Notes: a model not told the origin generated them from the letters alone. A stretch of DNA of 64,000 nucleotides from DAOMFB01 sp963801475 (GCA_963801475.1 CAWDEX010000001.1:2913895-2977894), one strand, 5' to 3'. Counted from the first letter of the stretch, positions 45,105 to 55,029 are shown. Translations and numbers: made by a program.

Positions 45105-46229
45105 ATCGGACGGCGGGAGAGGTTGAGGGCCGGGGCGACCCCCGCCACGACCGCGAGGCCGACCGACATCCCGAAGACGAGGAGGTCGGTCTGGACCGTC
45201 GGCACGAGGAGCTGTCCCATTCCGGCCATCTGCGACTTGTCGAGGGCGGCGCCGACGAACCGGGAGAAGACGCGCGTCAGCAGCGCCCCCGCGACGGCGC
45301 CGAGGAGACCGTAGAAGAGGGCCTCGAAGAGGAGAATCGAAAAGACGCTCTCGCGGGGGAAGCCGAGGACGCGCAGGACCGCGGTCTCCCCTTTCCGCTC
45401 GCGCGCCCCCATGGCGACGGTGTTGCTCGTGATCAGGAGAAGGGCGAAGGCCGTCGCGAGGCCGATCGAGCCGATGAGCAGCTTCACGTTCCCGAGCATC
45501 TGCATGAACATCAGCTGCCACTGCTTCTCGGTCATGGCGCGGATCGGGTACGGCGCGTTGTCGAAGCGGCGCTCCAGCTCGGCCGTCAGGGGGGCCACGT
45601 CGTCGCGGCTCTTCGCCATGATCCAGAACATCGCCACCCGCCCCTCGTCGCCGCTGATCTGTTCGAAGTACTTCCGGTGGAGGTAGAGCCCGTTGTCGAG
45701 CCGGTAGCCCATCACGGCGCGGACCGTCGTCTCGAGGACGCCCCCCCGGACCGGAGCCTTCAGGACGACCCGCTGGCCGACCTTCCAGCCGTACTTGTCG
45801 GCCAGGATCGGGCCGATGACGCACCCCGTCGGGTCCTTCTTCCACTCCTCGGCCTCGGCGGGAGGGATCTTCGCCTCGGCATAGACCGCGATGAAGGGGT
45901 CCGCGTCGGTGGCGTTCACGGGAATCTGGTTCTCCGGGCGGCTGTCGCGCCAGAAGGCCATCATGAAGTCGAAGGGCGCCACGTCCTTCACGCCCGGCGT
46001 CTCCGACGATCTTCGGCAGGTAGGCCATCGGCAGCTTTTCGAAGAACGAGGTCTTCGCCATGACGATGGCTCGCTGCCCCATCATCGGCGACCAGTCCTG
46101 CTGCAGCGCGTCGGAAAGGACGAGGAGAAAGCCCATCAGGCCGACCGAGAGGCCGATGGCGCCGGCCGTCAGGGCCGTGCGGAGCGGTCGGGCCGTCAGG
46201 TGCCTCCGGGCGACGGTCGCGAGGTTCAC
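45077..46229 (-). CDS. FtsX/MacB-like ABC permease, one frameshift
   Basis: Corrected, this is about 383 residues. An N-terminal TM (LRTALTAGAIGLSVGLMGFL) is followed by a periplasmic domain (about 45-240) and the FtsX domain with three TMs (LIGSIGLATAFALLLITSNT to the end). One extra base near 46003 shifts the frame between PKIV and ETPGVKDVAPFDFMM; the paralogue at 46270-47418 reads straight through the same place. No ATPase partner is adjacent. GTG 46229 follows TATAAC by 6 nt. These permeases usually export lipoproteins, lipids or small molecules. Confidence 0.82.
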
Positions 46230-46235
46230 CGGAGG

Positions 46236-46241
46236 GTTATA
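46236..46241 (-). promoter_or_regulatory. -10-like box TATAAC, leaderless start
   Basis: On the minus strand TATAAC ends 6 nt before GTG 46229 of the first FtsX-like gene. Confidence 0.4.
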
Positions 46242-46269
46242 CGACAGGTAGCTGAGACGGGTTCTCTCC

Positions 46270-47418
46270 TCAGGCCTCGCGCAGCAGCTCGACGATCGGG
46301 CGCCGCGAGAGGTTGAGGCCGGGGACCAGGCCCGCGACGAGCGCGATGCCGACCGAGAGCCCGGCGACGGCGAGGAGGTCGCCCGCGTCCGCCGTCAGGA
46401 GCCGGCTCAGGACTGCGAACTGCGTCTTCTTGGAGCTCTCCCCGACGATGCGGAGGAAGAGGCCCATCAGGCCGATCCCCAAAAGGGCCCCGCCCACGCC
46501 GTAGAGTGCAGCCTCCCCGAAGAGGAGCCGGGCCACGGCCGTCCGCGTGTAGCCGAGGACGCGGAGGACGGCCGTCTCGTTCCGGCGCTCGCGGGCTCCC
46601 ATCGCCAGCGTATTGCTCGTGATCAGGACGAGCGCGAAGGCCGTCGCGAGCCCGATCGAGCCGATGAGCAGCTTGACGTTACCCAGCATCTGCATCGCTT
46701 CGAGCTGCCACTGCTTCTCGGTCATCGCGCGGATCGGGACCGGTGCGTTGTCGAACCGGCGCTCGATCTCGGCCGTCAGCGGCGCCACGGCGGGCCGGCT
46801 CGAGGCCAGGACCCAGAAGAACGCCACCTTCCCGGGCTCGCCGGTCAGGTTCTCGAGGTACTTCCGGTGAATGACGACGCCGTGCCAGAGCCTGTCCGAG
46901 AGGATCCCGCGGATCGTCGTCTCCACGACCCCTCCCGGGACGGGCGCCAGCAGGACGATCCGCTGTCCCACCTTCCACCCGTACTTCTCCATGAGGACGG
47001 GGCCGACGACCGAGCCTCTCGGGTCGGCTTTCCACGCCGCGAGCTGGTCTTCCGGCGGGCGCGCCTCGGCGCAGACCTCCACGAAGCTGTCGGCGTCCGT
47101 GGCGTTGAGCTCCGTCATGTTCTCGGGCCGCGAGTCCTTCCAGTGGACCATCAGGAAGTCGAAGGGCGACACGTGCTCGGCGCCCGGCGTCTCCTCGATT
47201 CGCGAGAGGTACGCCGCCGGCAGCCGCTCGAAGAAGGAGGTCTTCGCCATGACGATGACCCGCCGCCCCTGCAGGGGCGACCAGTCCTCCTTCAGGGCGT
47301 CGGAGACGACGAGGAGGAACCCCATCAGGCCGGCCGAGAACCCGATGGCGCCGACCGTCAGCGCCGTCCGGAGCGGCCGCGCCCCGAGGTGGCGGAGAAC
47401 GAGGGAGGCGCCCCTCAT
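46270..47418 (-). CDS. FtsX/MacB-like ABC permease
   Basis: A 382-residue permease, intact paralogue of the gene at 45077-46229. Shared stretches include LMGFLLVVSDALKEDWSPLQ, MTEKQWQLEAMQMLGNVKLL and LNLSRRPIVELLREA. It has an N-terminal TM (about 14-34), a periplasmic MacB-like domain and three C-terminal TMs of the FtsX domain. ATG 47418 follows TATAAG by 6 nt; the gap GGGAGC could also serve as a weak ribosome site. The two permeases may pair as a heterodimer, but their ATPase must be encoded elsewhere. Confidence 0.88.
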   Translation of the reverse strand: MRGASLVLRHLGARPLRTALTVGAIGFSAGLMGFLLVVSDALKEDWSPLQGRRVIVMAKTSFFERLPAAYLSRIEETPGAEHVSPFDFLMVHWKDSRPENMTELNATDADSFVEVCAEARPPEDQLAAWKADPRGSVVGPVLMEKYGWKVGQRIVLLAPVPGGVVETTIRGILSDRLWHGVVIHRKYLENLTGEPGKVAFFWVLASSRPAVAPLTAEIERRFDNAPVPIRAMTEKQWQLEAMQMLGNVKLLIGSIGLATAFALVLITSNTLAMGARERRNETAVLRVLGYTRTAVARLLFGEAALYGVGGALLGIGLMGLFLRIVGESSKKTQFAVLSRLLTADAGDLLAVAGLSVGIALVAGLVPGLNLSRRPIVELLREA

Positions 47419-47424
47419 GCTCCC

Positions 47425-47430
47425 CTTATA
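47425..47430 (-). promoter_or_regulatory. -10-like box TATAAG before the second FtsX-like gene
   Basis: On the minus strand TATAAG ends 6 nt before ATG 47418, giving the gene its own promoter. Confidence 0.4.
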
Positions 47431-47450
47431 CGCTCCGGCGGGGTGCCGGT

Positions 47451-48515
47451 TCAGGCCGGGACGCGGAGCTGGCAGCCCGGAATCGTCTCGATGAAACGGG
47501 CTCCGAAAGCCTGCGAGGGGGTCCAGGCGCCGGGCTTCACCTCGCCCGCCAGCACCTTCAGGGCGATCGCCACGGCCGTCTCCGCCGTCAGGGCGTAGCC
47601 CTCCGGCGTCTCGAGCGTCCCCGTCACCTGGCGCTCTCCGTGGCGGGTCGAGACGCGCCCCCAGAACGACGACCGCTCGCGGCGGCGGTCCTCCTCGGAG
47701 GGGCCCTTCACGTTCCGCTCGACGCGCGCCTTGAGGAAGCTCTGGACGATGCCCAGGCCGAGGACCGGCGCGAGGAAGGCCGACCGCTTCGCGGCGGAGA
47801 TCGCGGACGGCGGCACCGCCATGTAGACCTCGATGTTCGGAATCCCGGTCGACCGGAACGCCGTCGAGAGGTCGCCCCACGGAATCGTCATGGCGAGGCG
47901 CGGTTTGTCCGGGAACGGGACGGTCATCGTCTTCCACGCGGGCGGGACGCGGACGAGCTTGCCGTCCACCCGGGCCGCGCCCCCTTTCGGCGCGCCCTCG
48001 ATCATCGTCTTCATCGTTCCGGCGCTCGTCTTGAAGCCCCGGAAGGCCAGCGTCAGGTGCGTCGCCCCCGGAAGCGCGGCCGCCAGCGAGGCGGCGAGCG
48101 AATCCGAGGGGACGACGTCGAAGCCGGTCCCCGGGAGAACCGCCACCCCCGCCGCCTCGGCCTCGCGGTGCCTCGCGAAGCAGGCCTCGAAGACCTCGAT
48201 CTCGCCGGTGATGTCGAGGTAGGCGGTCTTCGCCCGGAGGCACGCCTCGAGCGCGACGGCGCTCGTCTTCGAGAAGGGCCCCGCCGCCAGAAGCAGCGCC
48301 CCGAACGGCTCGACCATCTGCGTGACGAGGGCCGGATCGGTCATCGGGAAGCAGAGGCTCTCGCACCCGAGGGTCTTCGCGAGCGGCTCGACGGCCTCGG
48401 CGCGACGCCCGGCGAGGACCGGCCGGAGCCCCGCTCGCCGCGCCGCCTCGGCGATCAGGCGCCCGGTGTAGCCGTTGGCTCCGTAAAGGAGAAGTCCGCT
48501 CTTCTTCCGCGCCAT
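47451..48515 (-). CDS. saccharopine dehydrogenase-like oxidoreductase
   Basis: A 354-residue protein of the saccharopine dehydrogenase/trans-acting enoyl reductase group. It begins with a Rossmann motif, LLLYGANGYTGRLIAEAARR, then RPVLAGRRAEAV. YLDITGEIEVFEAC and VAVLPGTGFDVVPSDSLA are typical. The family includes lipid-modifying reductases in mycobacteria; the substrate here is unknown. It is divergent from the diguanylate cyclase gene across 45 bp. Confidence 0.85.
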   Translation of the reverse strand: MARKKSGLLLYGANGYTGRLIAEAARRAGLRPVLAGRRAEAVEPLAKTLGCESLCFPMTDPALVTQMVEPFGALLLAAGPFSKTSAVALEACLRAKTAYLDITGEIEVFEACFARHREAEAAGVAVLPGTGFDVVPSDSLAASLAAALPGATHLTLAFRGFKTSAGTMKTMIEGAPKGGAARVDGKLVRVPPAWKTMTVPFPDKPRLAMTIPWGDLSTAFRSTGIPNIEVYMAVPPSAISAAKRSAFLAPVLGLGIVQSFLKARVERNVKGPSEEDRRRERSSFWGRVSTRHGERQVTGTLETPEGYALTAETAVAIALKVLAGEVKPGAWTPSQAFGARFIETIPGCQLRVPA

Positions 48516-48548
48516 GCGCCGCGTAGTCTCGCACGGGCCCGCCGCGGG

Positions 48549-48554
48549 TAGACT
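48549..48554 (+). promoter_or_regulatory. -10-like box TAGACT, leaderless start
   Basis: TAGACT ends 6 nt before GTG 48561 of the diguanylate cyclase gene, with no Shine-Dalgarno between. Confidence 0.4.
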
Positions 48555-48560
48555 TTGCCC

Positions 48561-49463
48561 GTGGACGGCCTTCTCGACCGCGTCGAACGCTTTCCTCGGG
48601 GGGCCGTCTTCGCCTTCTCGGTCCTCCTCGTGGCGACCGTCGCCGCGCTCGACTGGGTGACGGGCGAGGAAATTTCCGTCTCCTTCTTCTACATGATCCC
48701 GATACTCCTCGTGACCTGGAAGGGAGGCCTGCTTCCGGGGTTCCTCCTGAACGGCCTCTGCGCCAGCCTGCGGCTCGTCCTCGTCGTCCTCTGGCAGGGC
48801 CCGAACTACTTCCAGAAGCCGGAGCTCTACTGGAACCTCGTCGTCGAGGGGACCTTCTTCGTCACGCTGACCTTCATTGCGGCTGCGCTCCGGACTCTCC
48901 ACGACCGGCAGAGCTTTCTCGCCCGGACCGATCCGCTCACCGGCGTCGCGAACCGCCGCGCCTTCTACGAACGGGCGGATCTGGAGCTCTCGCGCTCCCG
49001 CCGCCTCCAGGAGGCGCTGACGGTCGCCTATCTCGACGTGGACGACTTCAAGCGCGTCAACGACGAGCTGGGCCACGAGGCGGGCGACACCCTTCTCCGG
49101 AACGTGGCGGCGACGTTCGTCGGGCGCGTCCGCGCGACGGACCTCGTCGCCCGCCTCGGCGGGGACGAGTTCGCCCTCCTCCTGTCGGACACGGGAACCG
49201 CGGCGGCACGGACGCTCCTGGCGGAGCTTTACTCGACGCTCGTCACGGAGATGGCGCGGCAGTCGTGGCCCGTGACCTTCTCCATCGGCGCCGTGACCTT
49301 CCTGCGGCCGCCGGTCTCCCCGGACGACATGCTCCGCCGCGTGGACGAGCTGATGTACCGCGTGAAGCGGGAGGGGAAGGCCGGCGTGAAGCACGACGTC
49401 TTCCCCGAGATGCCCGACAGCGGCGTTCTCCCCTTCAGGCACGACGGCGCGCCACCGGCATAG
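48561..49463 (+). CDS. membrane diguanylate cyclase (GGDEF)
   Basis: A 300-residue c-di-GMP synthase. The N-terminal 110 residues hold about four TMs (AVFAFSVLLVATVAALDW, SFFYMIPILLVTW and others). The GGDEF domain starts DPLTGVANRRAFYERAD; the active site is RLGGDEFALLL. RATD lies five residues before GGDEF, an intact inhibitory I-site (RxxD). It makes c-di-GMP from GTP and may respond to a membrane signal. Output could touch pili or exopolysaccharide, both encoded in this window, but no direct link is visible. TTG 48555 is an alternative start. Confidence 0.92.
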   Translation: MDGLLDRVERFPRGAVFAFSVLLVATVAALDWVTGEEISVSFFYMIPILLVTWKGGLLPGFLLNGLCASLRLVLVVLWQGPNYFQKPELYWNLVVEGTFFVTLTFIAAALRTLHDRQSFLARTDPLTGVANRRAFYERADLELSRSRRLQEALTVAYLDVDDFKRVNDELGHEAGDTLLRNVAATFVGRVRATDLVARLGGDEFALLLSDTGTAAARTLLAELYSTLVTEMARQSWPVTFSIGAVTFLRPPVSPDDMLRRVDELMYRVKREGKAGVKHDVFPEMPDSGVLPFRHDGAPPA

Positions 49464-49565
49464 CCCGCAGCCCCTGGAAGTCGACGGCGCCGTCCGGACG
49501 GCCGTCTCGTCCGCCCGAAAATTTTCCGCCGTCCGCCGCCCCGCGCCTTAACATTCGCGCCCAAG

Positions 49566-51518
49566 ATGACCAGCACCGCGCCCGCGCGCGCCGCGCGCAC
49601 GACCCGGGCCGCCCGGAGCCGCACCCCGGAGAAGTTCGCCGACGCCGAGAAGCTCTACGGCATCGAGAACTGGGGAAGAGGCTTCTTCTCCGTCTCCGAC
49701 GACGGGAATCTCCTCGTCCACCCGACACGCGAGAACGCGCGCTTCATCGACCTGAAGGCCGTCATCGACGACGTGGCCCTCCGCGGCATCTCCACCCCCG
49801 TCGTCGTCCGCTTCCCGCAGATCCTGGCCTCCACCGTCCGCGAGCTGAACGACGCCTTCGTCGACGCCATCAAGGAGTACGAGTACGACGGCGCCTACCG
49901 CGGCGTCTTCCCGATCAAGGTCAACCAGAAGAAGGTCGTCGTGAACGAGGTCATCCAGGCGGGCCGGAAGTACAGCTACGGCCTCGAGGCCGGGTCGAAG
50001 CCCGAGCTGCTCGCGGCCCTCTCGTCCGACCTCGGGCCGGACGCCCTCATCACGACGAACGGCTACAAGGACGAGGCGTTCATCCGGCTCGCCCTGAACG
50101 GCATCCGGATGGGCAAGACCGTCGTCATGATCCTCGAGAAGGTCTCCGAGCTGGAGCGGATCCTCGACGTCGCCAGGCGCCGCGGGGTCCGGCCGCTCCT
50201 CGGCATGCGGTCGAAGCTCTACGCCCGGGGCTCGGGGAAGTGGGCGAAGTCCGGCGGCGAGTCGGCGAAGTTCGGCCTGACGACGACCGAGATGCTCGAG
50301 GCCGTCGAGATCCTGAAGTCCAAAAAGATGCTCGACTCCCTCGTCATGCTCCACTTCCACATCGGCTCCCAGATCACCGACATCCGGAAGGTGAAGCAGG
50401 CCATCAAGGAGGCCGGGCGCGTCTACGCCAAGCTCCAGCGCTCCGGCGTGGAAGTCCAGTACCTGAACCTCGGCGGGGGGCTCGGCGTCGACTACGACGG
50501 GTCGAAGACGGCCTTCGACTCCTCGATGAACTACACCGTGCAGGAGTACGCGCGGGACATCGTCTACACGATCAAGGGGATCTGCGACGAGGAAAAGGTC
50601 CCCGTCCCCCACCTCGTGACGGAGTCCGGGCGGGCCGTGACGGCCTTCCACTCCGTCCTCGTCACGAACGTCGTCGACGTGGCGGACCGGATCGAGCAGG
50701 ACCGGAAGGTGAAGCTCGACGGCGACGAGAACCACGTCGTCCGGGAGCTGTACGACATCTGGCAGGGCGTGACCGCGAAGAACGTCCGCGAGAGCTACCA
50801 CGACGCCGTGCAGTACAAGGAGGAGCTCTTCACCCTCTTCAACCTCGGCTACGTCTCGCTCGAGGACCGGTCGAAGGGCGAGATCCTCTTCTGGAACATC
50901 TGCGAGAAGATCCGCCGCCACCTGAAGTCGCTCAAGGAGATCCCGGAGGAGTTCGAGGACCTGGAGACGATGCTCTCGGACACCTACGTCATGAACTTCT
51001 CCGTCTTCCAGTCGCTCCCCGACATCTGGGCCATCGACCAGCTCTTCCCCATCCTTCCCATCCACCGCCTCCGCGAGAAGCCGACCGAGACCGCCACCAT
51101 CGCCGACATCACCTGCGACTCGGACGGGAAGATCGAGAAGTTCATCGACCTGCGCGACATCAAGGAGGCCCTGCCGCTCCACGAGTTCAAGCGGTCGAGC
51201 CCCTATTACCTGGGCTTCTGCCTCATCGGGGCCTACCAGGACGTCCTCGGCGACCTCCACAACCTCTTCGGCGAGGTGCACGAGGTCCTCGCCTCGGTGG
51301 ACGACGACGGGCGGACGCGGATCCAGGACGTCCTGCCGGGCGAGAACTGCGAGCGGGTCCTCTCCTACATGAACTACGACCGGGACGAGCTCCTCGACGG
51401 CGTCTGGCGCCAGCTCAGGCGGGCCATCGAGCGAAAGAAGGTCAAGGACGCCGAGGCCAAGGCCATCGCCAAGGACTTCGAGCAGACGCTGTCCCGGTAC
51501 ACGTACCTGGAGGAGTGA
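49566..51518 (+). CDS. speA: biosynthetic arginine decarboxylase
   Basis: A 650-residue PLP enzyme converting arginine to agmatine, the first step of the agmatine route to putrescine. Length fits SpeA (about 630-660). YGIENWGRGFFSVSDDGNL is the family start, GVFPIKVNQ carries the PLP Lys118, HFHIGSQITDI and YLNLGGGLGVDYDGSK bind PLP, and VTESGRAVTAFHSVLV is typical. ATG 49566 has a weak AAG upstream and a TAACAT box 11 nt away. Agmatinase or agmatine deiminase is not in the window. Confidence 0.96.
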   Translation: MTSTAPARAARTTRAARSRTPEKFADAEKLYGIENWGRGFFSVSDDGNLLVHPTRENARFIDLKAVIDDVALRGISTPVVVRFPQILASTVRELNDAFVDAIKEYEYDGAYRGVFPIKVNQKKVVVNEVIQAGRKYSYGLEAGSKPELLAALSSDLGPDALITTNGYKDEAFIRLALNGIRMGKTVVMILEKVSELERILDVARRRGVRPLLGMRSKLYARGSGKWAKSGGESAKFGLTTTEMLEAVEILKSKKMLDSLVMLHFHIGSQITDIRKVKQAIKEAGRVYAKLQRSGVEVQYLNLGGGLGVDYDGSKTAFDSSMNYTVQEYARDIVYTIKGICDEEKVPVPHLVTESGRAVTAFHSVLVTNVVDVADRIEQDRKVKLDGDENHVVRELYDIWQGVTAKNVRESYHDAVQYKEELFTLFNLGYVSLEDRSKGEILFWNICEKIRRHLKSLKEIPEEFEDLETMLSDTYVMNFSVFQSLPDIWAIDQLFPILPIHRLREKPTETATIADITCDSDGKIEKFIDLRDIKEALPLHEFKRSSPYYLGFCLIGAYQDVLGDLHNLFGEVHEVLASVDDDGRTRIQDVLPGENCERVLSYMNYDRDELLDGVWRQLRRAIERKKVKDAEAKAIAKDFEQTLSRYTYLEE

Positions 51519-51551
51519 GGCGCCGCTCCGAAGGCGCGCGGCCGAAGCGCC

Positions 51552-52287
51552 TCAGCCCGGGCGGTAGGGAAGCCGGCTTCCCTTGAGGACCGCCTCGGGA
51601 TTCACCTCGAAGAGGCCCTTCTCCGCGGTTCCGCCCCAGCTCTTCCTCACCCAGGCCCGGGCCGCCTTCAGGCGCGGCGGCCTGTGCGCCACCGAGTGTG
51701 CGTCCGAGGCCACGAGGTGGACGAGGCGGCGGCGGAAGAACTCGCCGCAGGCGCTCTCCGCCTTCGGTCCGAAGTCTCCGAGAAGGCTTCCCGCCGTTAT
51801 CTGAACGTATGCGCCGCGCTCGACAAGCTCTTCGAGAAGGTCGGGATTCCGGGAGAGAACGGCATTCCGCTCGGGGTGCGCGAGGATGGGGGTCACGCCC
51901 AGCACCTTCAGCTCATGGAAGAAGCGACGGCCAGCTCGGCGGGACGGAGGCCGCGTCGAACTCCACGAGAAGGTACGGCCCGCCGCCGATCCGTGTCAGG
52001 GGCCCGGACGGGCCGAGATCGAGTCCTTCGAGGGCATCAGAGGAATAGAAGAACTCGCAGCCCTGAAGAATCCTCGGACGGCCGTTCAGCCGCGTGTTCA
52101 GAGTGCGGAGGAGCCTGTCGCGAAGGGGCCGATCGGTGTTCCGCCACGGCTCACGAAGGACGTGAGGCGTGGCGACAACCTGCGTCGTCCCTTCGGCGGC
52201 CGCCATCCGGAGAAGCGCGTACGCCTCGTTCCAGTTGCGCGGCCCGTCGTCCAGTCCGGGCAGACAGTGAAAGTGGAGGTCGATCAC
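51552..52287 (-). CDS. CpsB/YwqE-type PHP tyrosine-protein phosphatase, one frameshift
   Basis: Two frames join to a complete PHP phosphatase of about 245 residues, which dephosphorylates the tyrosine kinase controlling polysaccharide chain assembly. The N-terminal frame (52287 to about 51930) begins VIDLHFHCLPGLDDG, then VVATPHV and LVEFDAAS. The C-terminal frame (about 51940 to 51552) has RFFHELKVLGVTPILAHPER and VASDAHS. All metal-binding His/Asp motifs are present. The break lies between 51905 and 51945. It is the last gene of the export unit. No BY-kinase is in the window. Confidence 0.82.
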
Positions 52288-52324
52288 GACGCGGCGACCT
52301 CCTTCCCCGGCCCGAGCCGCCGGC

Positions 52325-53164
52325 CTAGAAGAACGACTCTTTGACGACGACGACGTCGTTGCCATTCAGGACGGGGTCGGGGTCCTTGCCCGCGAGGATG
52401 CGCTTGTAGTCGTAAACTGTCTCGACATCCTTGCCCGAGGCATCCGGCGCTTGACGCGAATCGTCTTCGAGGCCCTGTCCGTCAGGCCGCCCGCCTTTGC
52501 GAGGACGGACAGGAGCGTGATCCGGTCGTCCGAGGAGAGCTCGACCGCTCCCGGTGTCTTGACCTCGCCGATGCAGAAGATCCGGACCATGCTCCGTGCC
52601 GGGATGTTGACGACGTCCCCGGGTAAGATCGGTATGTTCCAGATCTCCGACGCGCCGCGAAGCAGATCGTCGGTTCGAGACCTCGAGAGTGTCCGAAGGT
52701 CCGTTCTCGTTCTTCCTCAGGATGTAGATCTTTCGGCCGGCGGCTTCCGTCAGGCCGCCCGCGGCCGAGATGGCCTGAAGAAGAAACCAGCGCCCCGACA
52801 TGTTGAGGGCTCCCGGGCGCTGGACGGCACCCAGGATGGAGATCGGTTTGTTGGCGAACTCCTTGATCACGACCGAGACGTCCGCCCGATTGACGTACTT
52901 CGACTTCAGGAGGGTCTCGAGGCTGCTGCGAACCTCCGCGGCCGTGAGCCCCGACACCGGAAAGTCCCCCACCATCGGCAGGCTGATCGTGCCTCCGTCG
53001 GAAACCCGCCGCTCGACGTTCAGTTCGGGAATCTCGATCACCTTGATCTCGAGAAGGTCCCTCGGGCCGACGCGATACTCGCCGGTCACGTCCTCGGCGA
53101 GAACTCCCGTCGAAACCACCAGCGCTGCGAGGAGGATCGCGAGAACGGATGCGCCTCGTTTCAT
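52325..53164 (-). CDS. Wza-like polysaccharide export protein, two frameshifts
   Basis: Corrected, about 280 residues. A signal peptide (SVLAILLAALVVSTGVLAE) leads to the polysaccharide-export domain (EYRVGPRDLLEIKVIEIPEL, GTISLPMVGDFPVSGLTAAE) and SLBB domains (ISILGAVQRPGALNMSG, FCIGEVKTPGAVELSSDD). Frame breaks lie near 52675 (extra base before GACGATCTG on the minus strand) and near 52445. It lacks a clear lipobox. Wza-type proteins form the outer-membrane exit for capsule or exopolysaccharide. The ATG overlaps the beta-barrel gene's stop (ATGA). Confidence 0.82.
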   Translation of the reverse strand: MKRGASVLAILLAALVVSTGVLAEDVTGEYRVGPRDLLEIKVIEIPELNVERRVSDGGTISLPMVGDFPVSGLTAAEVRSSLETLLKSKYVNRADVSVVIKEFANKPISILGAVQRPGALNMSGRWFLLQAISAAGGLTEAAGRKIYILRKNENGPSDTLEVSNRRSASRRVGDLEHTDLTRGRRQHPGTEHGPDLLHRRGQDTGSGRALLGRPDHAPVRPRKGGRPDGQGLEDDSRQAPDASGKDVETVYDYKRILAGKDPDPVLNGNDVVVVKESFF

Positions 53165-54442
53165 TGAAGCAGGTTCCCTCCGAGCCCCAGCGACACGGAC
53201 CAGCGGAAGAAGGAACGGTCGTTGCCCGGCACGTTGGAATTGTAGCGACTTTCCGTGGCGAGGAAGCTCAATCGGAACCTCGACGTGATGAGGAAATCCA
53301 GGCCTCCCCCGTAGTCCGTGACGTCATCCTTCCGATAGACGCTCTGGCCGTCGGGAAGCAAGGTGAGTGTCGTGTAGCTGTCGTCGCCCAGATCGCCGAA
53401 GCCCCGCAGCTTCAGCCGCCAGCCAATGTTGAAGACGAGCCCTCCGCCGTACCGCGTCGAGATGTAGTAGGGGCTGCTCGTGCCGTAGTTCAGGGTCCGG
53501 CCACCGGAAGCGTTCAGGTCGAGCCAGCGGAAGAGCGAATACGAGGCGGCGCCGCCGCCGGTGAAGCCGGAAAAGGGCGGGATCGTCGAGCCATGGATGG
53601 GCTTTCCGTCCCGGTATCCGCCGGAGAAGTGGATGAAGTACTTCGGCTGGTCGTAGTAGACGCTGCCGATGATCGCCCTCGTCTGGTTGTCGTACTGCTC
53701 TGGCGTGTAGACGAATTCGGCCTGCGTCTCTTCGGCCCCCGCGGCGATCGTCAAGCTCTCGAGCCACTTGTATCGAAGCTCGGCGCGGACGAGATAGGTC
53801 GTCCGGTCGGTCGTCGGAGGGATTCAAGACCGCCCCCGGGGCTCCGGGGCCGGTGTATTGAAACCACTGGACCCGGCCGCCGCCATAAAGATAGAGTCGA
53901 GTCAGGAGACGGTACTCCGCGCCCAGCCCCACCGTCGTCAGGTTCTGGATCACGCGCTGCTGGTTCTCCGTCGAGTAGAGAACGTCCTGCTTGGAGTACC
54001 CGCCTCCCCCTTCGACCGTCAGCCGGTTCGCGAAGACAAGGAACGACCCGCCATACTGGCCGCCGAAGAAGCGCCGCTCCTGGAGCGTCGCGTACCACGT
54101 GTACGCCGGAAGAACCGTGGCGCGGATGAAGAAGTTCGGCGTGACCGGAGCGATGAGCCCGAGCCCGGCCGCAATCGTCATCCGGAAGTCTCCGACCGGA
54201 TTCTCCGTCGTCCCGTAGACGTTGTTGTCGTACGTCGCGTCGCTGATGTAGATGCCCGGGTGTGAGCCGGACGGGGCCCAGGTGGTAGCGGCTCGCGGCA
54301 ATCTCCTGGTCGACTGCCTCTCGCGGCGGTGACGTACCGCTCCGAGGAGACCTGGTCAGTCGGAATCTGGCCGGCGAGCGTCCTGGAGACGACGAGAAGG
54401 AAGAGCACCGTCGAAGAGCGCGACAGTACCAGTCCTCCTCAT
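53161..54442 (-). CDS. outer-membrane beta-barrel protein of the EPS locus, several frameshifts
   Basis: At least three frames are needed to read it. It starts MRRTGTVALF (ATG 54442, overlapping the NusG-like gene stop), then VLFLLVVSRTLAGQIPTDQV, then IYISDATYDNNVYGTTEN. Further on come QERRFFGGQYGGSFLVFANR and RLYLYGGGRVQWFQYTG, and finally TIAAGAEETQAEFVYTPEQY to GGNLLQ. Breaks lie near 54420, 54325, 54260 and between about 53755 and 53825. The repeated amphipathic strands indicate a large barrel of about 420 residues. Such barrels accompany Wza-like proteins in exopolysaccharide loci of several phyla. Exact family unknown. Confidence 0.7.
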
Positions 54443-55017
54443 CGCGGAAGACCCTCGCTCCTTCGAGCGGCTGGATCCGGCGCGAGCGACTCCCGCTCCA
54501 GCTCGACGGCGACGCTCCGCCTCAGCATCGAAACGGAGACGACCAGGCGCGTGGCGCCTTTCTCGCGCACGACGACGCCGAAATAGCCGCGAAACGGGCC
54601 CTCGCGGACTCGAACGGCGTCACCCGGACCGAGGTACGGATGAACGACCAGAGGGGCGCCGCTCTCCTGAAGAGCCCGGATCTGACACAGCTCGCGGTCG
54701 AGCAGATCCTGATCCTTGACCTCCAGCAGGCGGACGACCACTCCGCTGCGCAGCGCCTCCCGGCGGCTCTCGGCGCCCCCACGCAGAAAGACGTACCCGG
54801 GGAAGAAGGGCAGATGGCTCACGAACGTCCGTCCGCTCCTCCGAATCCGGCGCTCTCCGAGCGGCAGGTAGAAGGGAATCCGCGAGGCGTCGAGGTGTCG
54901 AGCCAGCACCTTCTCGGTGCGACTCCTCGTGTGCGCCACCCACCACGGAAACTCCGCGACCCCAAGGCGAAACAGGTCGGTCGGGAAGTGATCCGCCTCC
55001 AGCCGAAGAAGGGGCAC
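54439..55017 (-). CDS. NusG-paralogue transcription antiterminator (UpxY/LoaP-like)
   Basis: A 192-residue NusG-family protein. The NGN domain is WWVAHTRSRTEKVLARHLDA, then PFYLPLGERRIRRSGR and FFPGYVFLRG. The KOW motif is GDAVRVREGPFRGYFGVVV. Specialised NusG paralogues ride on RNA polymerase to read through polysaccharide operons (UpxY in Bacteroides, LoaP in Firmicutes). Its place as first gene of the export unit fits that job exactly. GTG 55017 follows TATACT by 6 nt with no ribosome site, so a leaderless mRNA is likely. It is intact, unlike most neighbours. Confidence 0.85.
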   Translation of the reverse strand: MPLLRLEADHFPTDLFRLGVAEFPWWVAHTRSRTEKVLARHLDASRIPFYLPLGERRIRRSGRTFVSHLPFFPGYVFLRGGAESRREALRSGVVVRLLEVKDQDLLDRELCQIRALQESGAPLVVHPYLGPGDAVRVREGPFRGYFGVVVREKGATRLVVSVSMLRRSVAVELERESLAPDPAARRSEGLPR

Positions 55018-55023
55018 CCTAAG

Positions 55024-55029
55024 AGTATA
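55024..55029 (-). promoter_or_regulatory. -10 box TATACT, leaderless start of the NusG-like gene
   Basis: On the minus strand TATACT, then CTTAGG, then GTG 55017. This would drive the whole export unit. No convincing -35 is seen. Confidence 0.5.
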
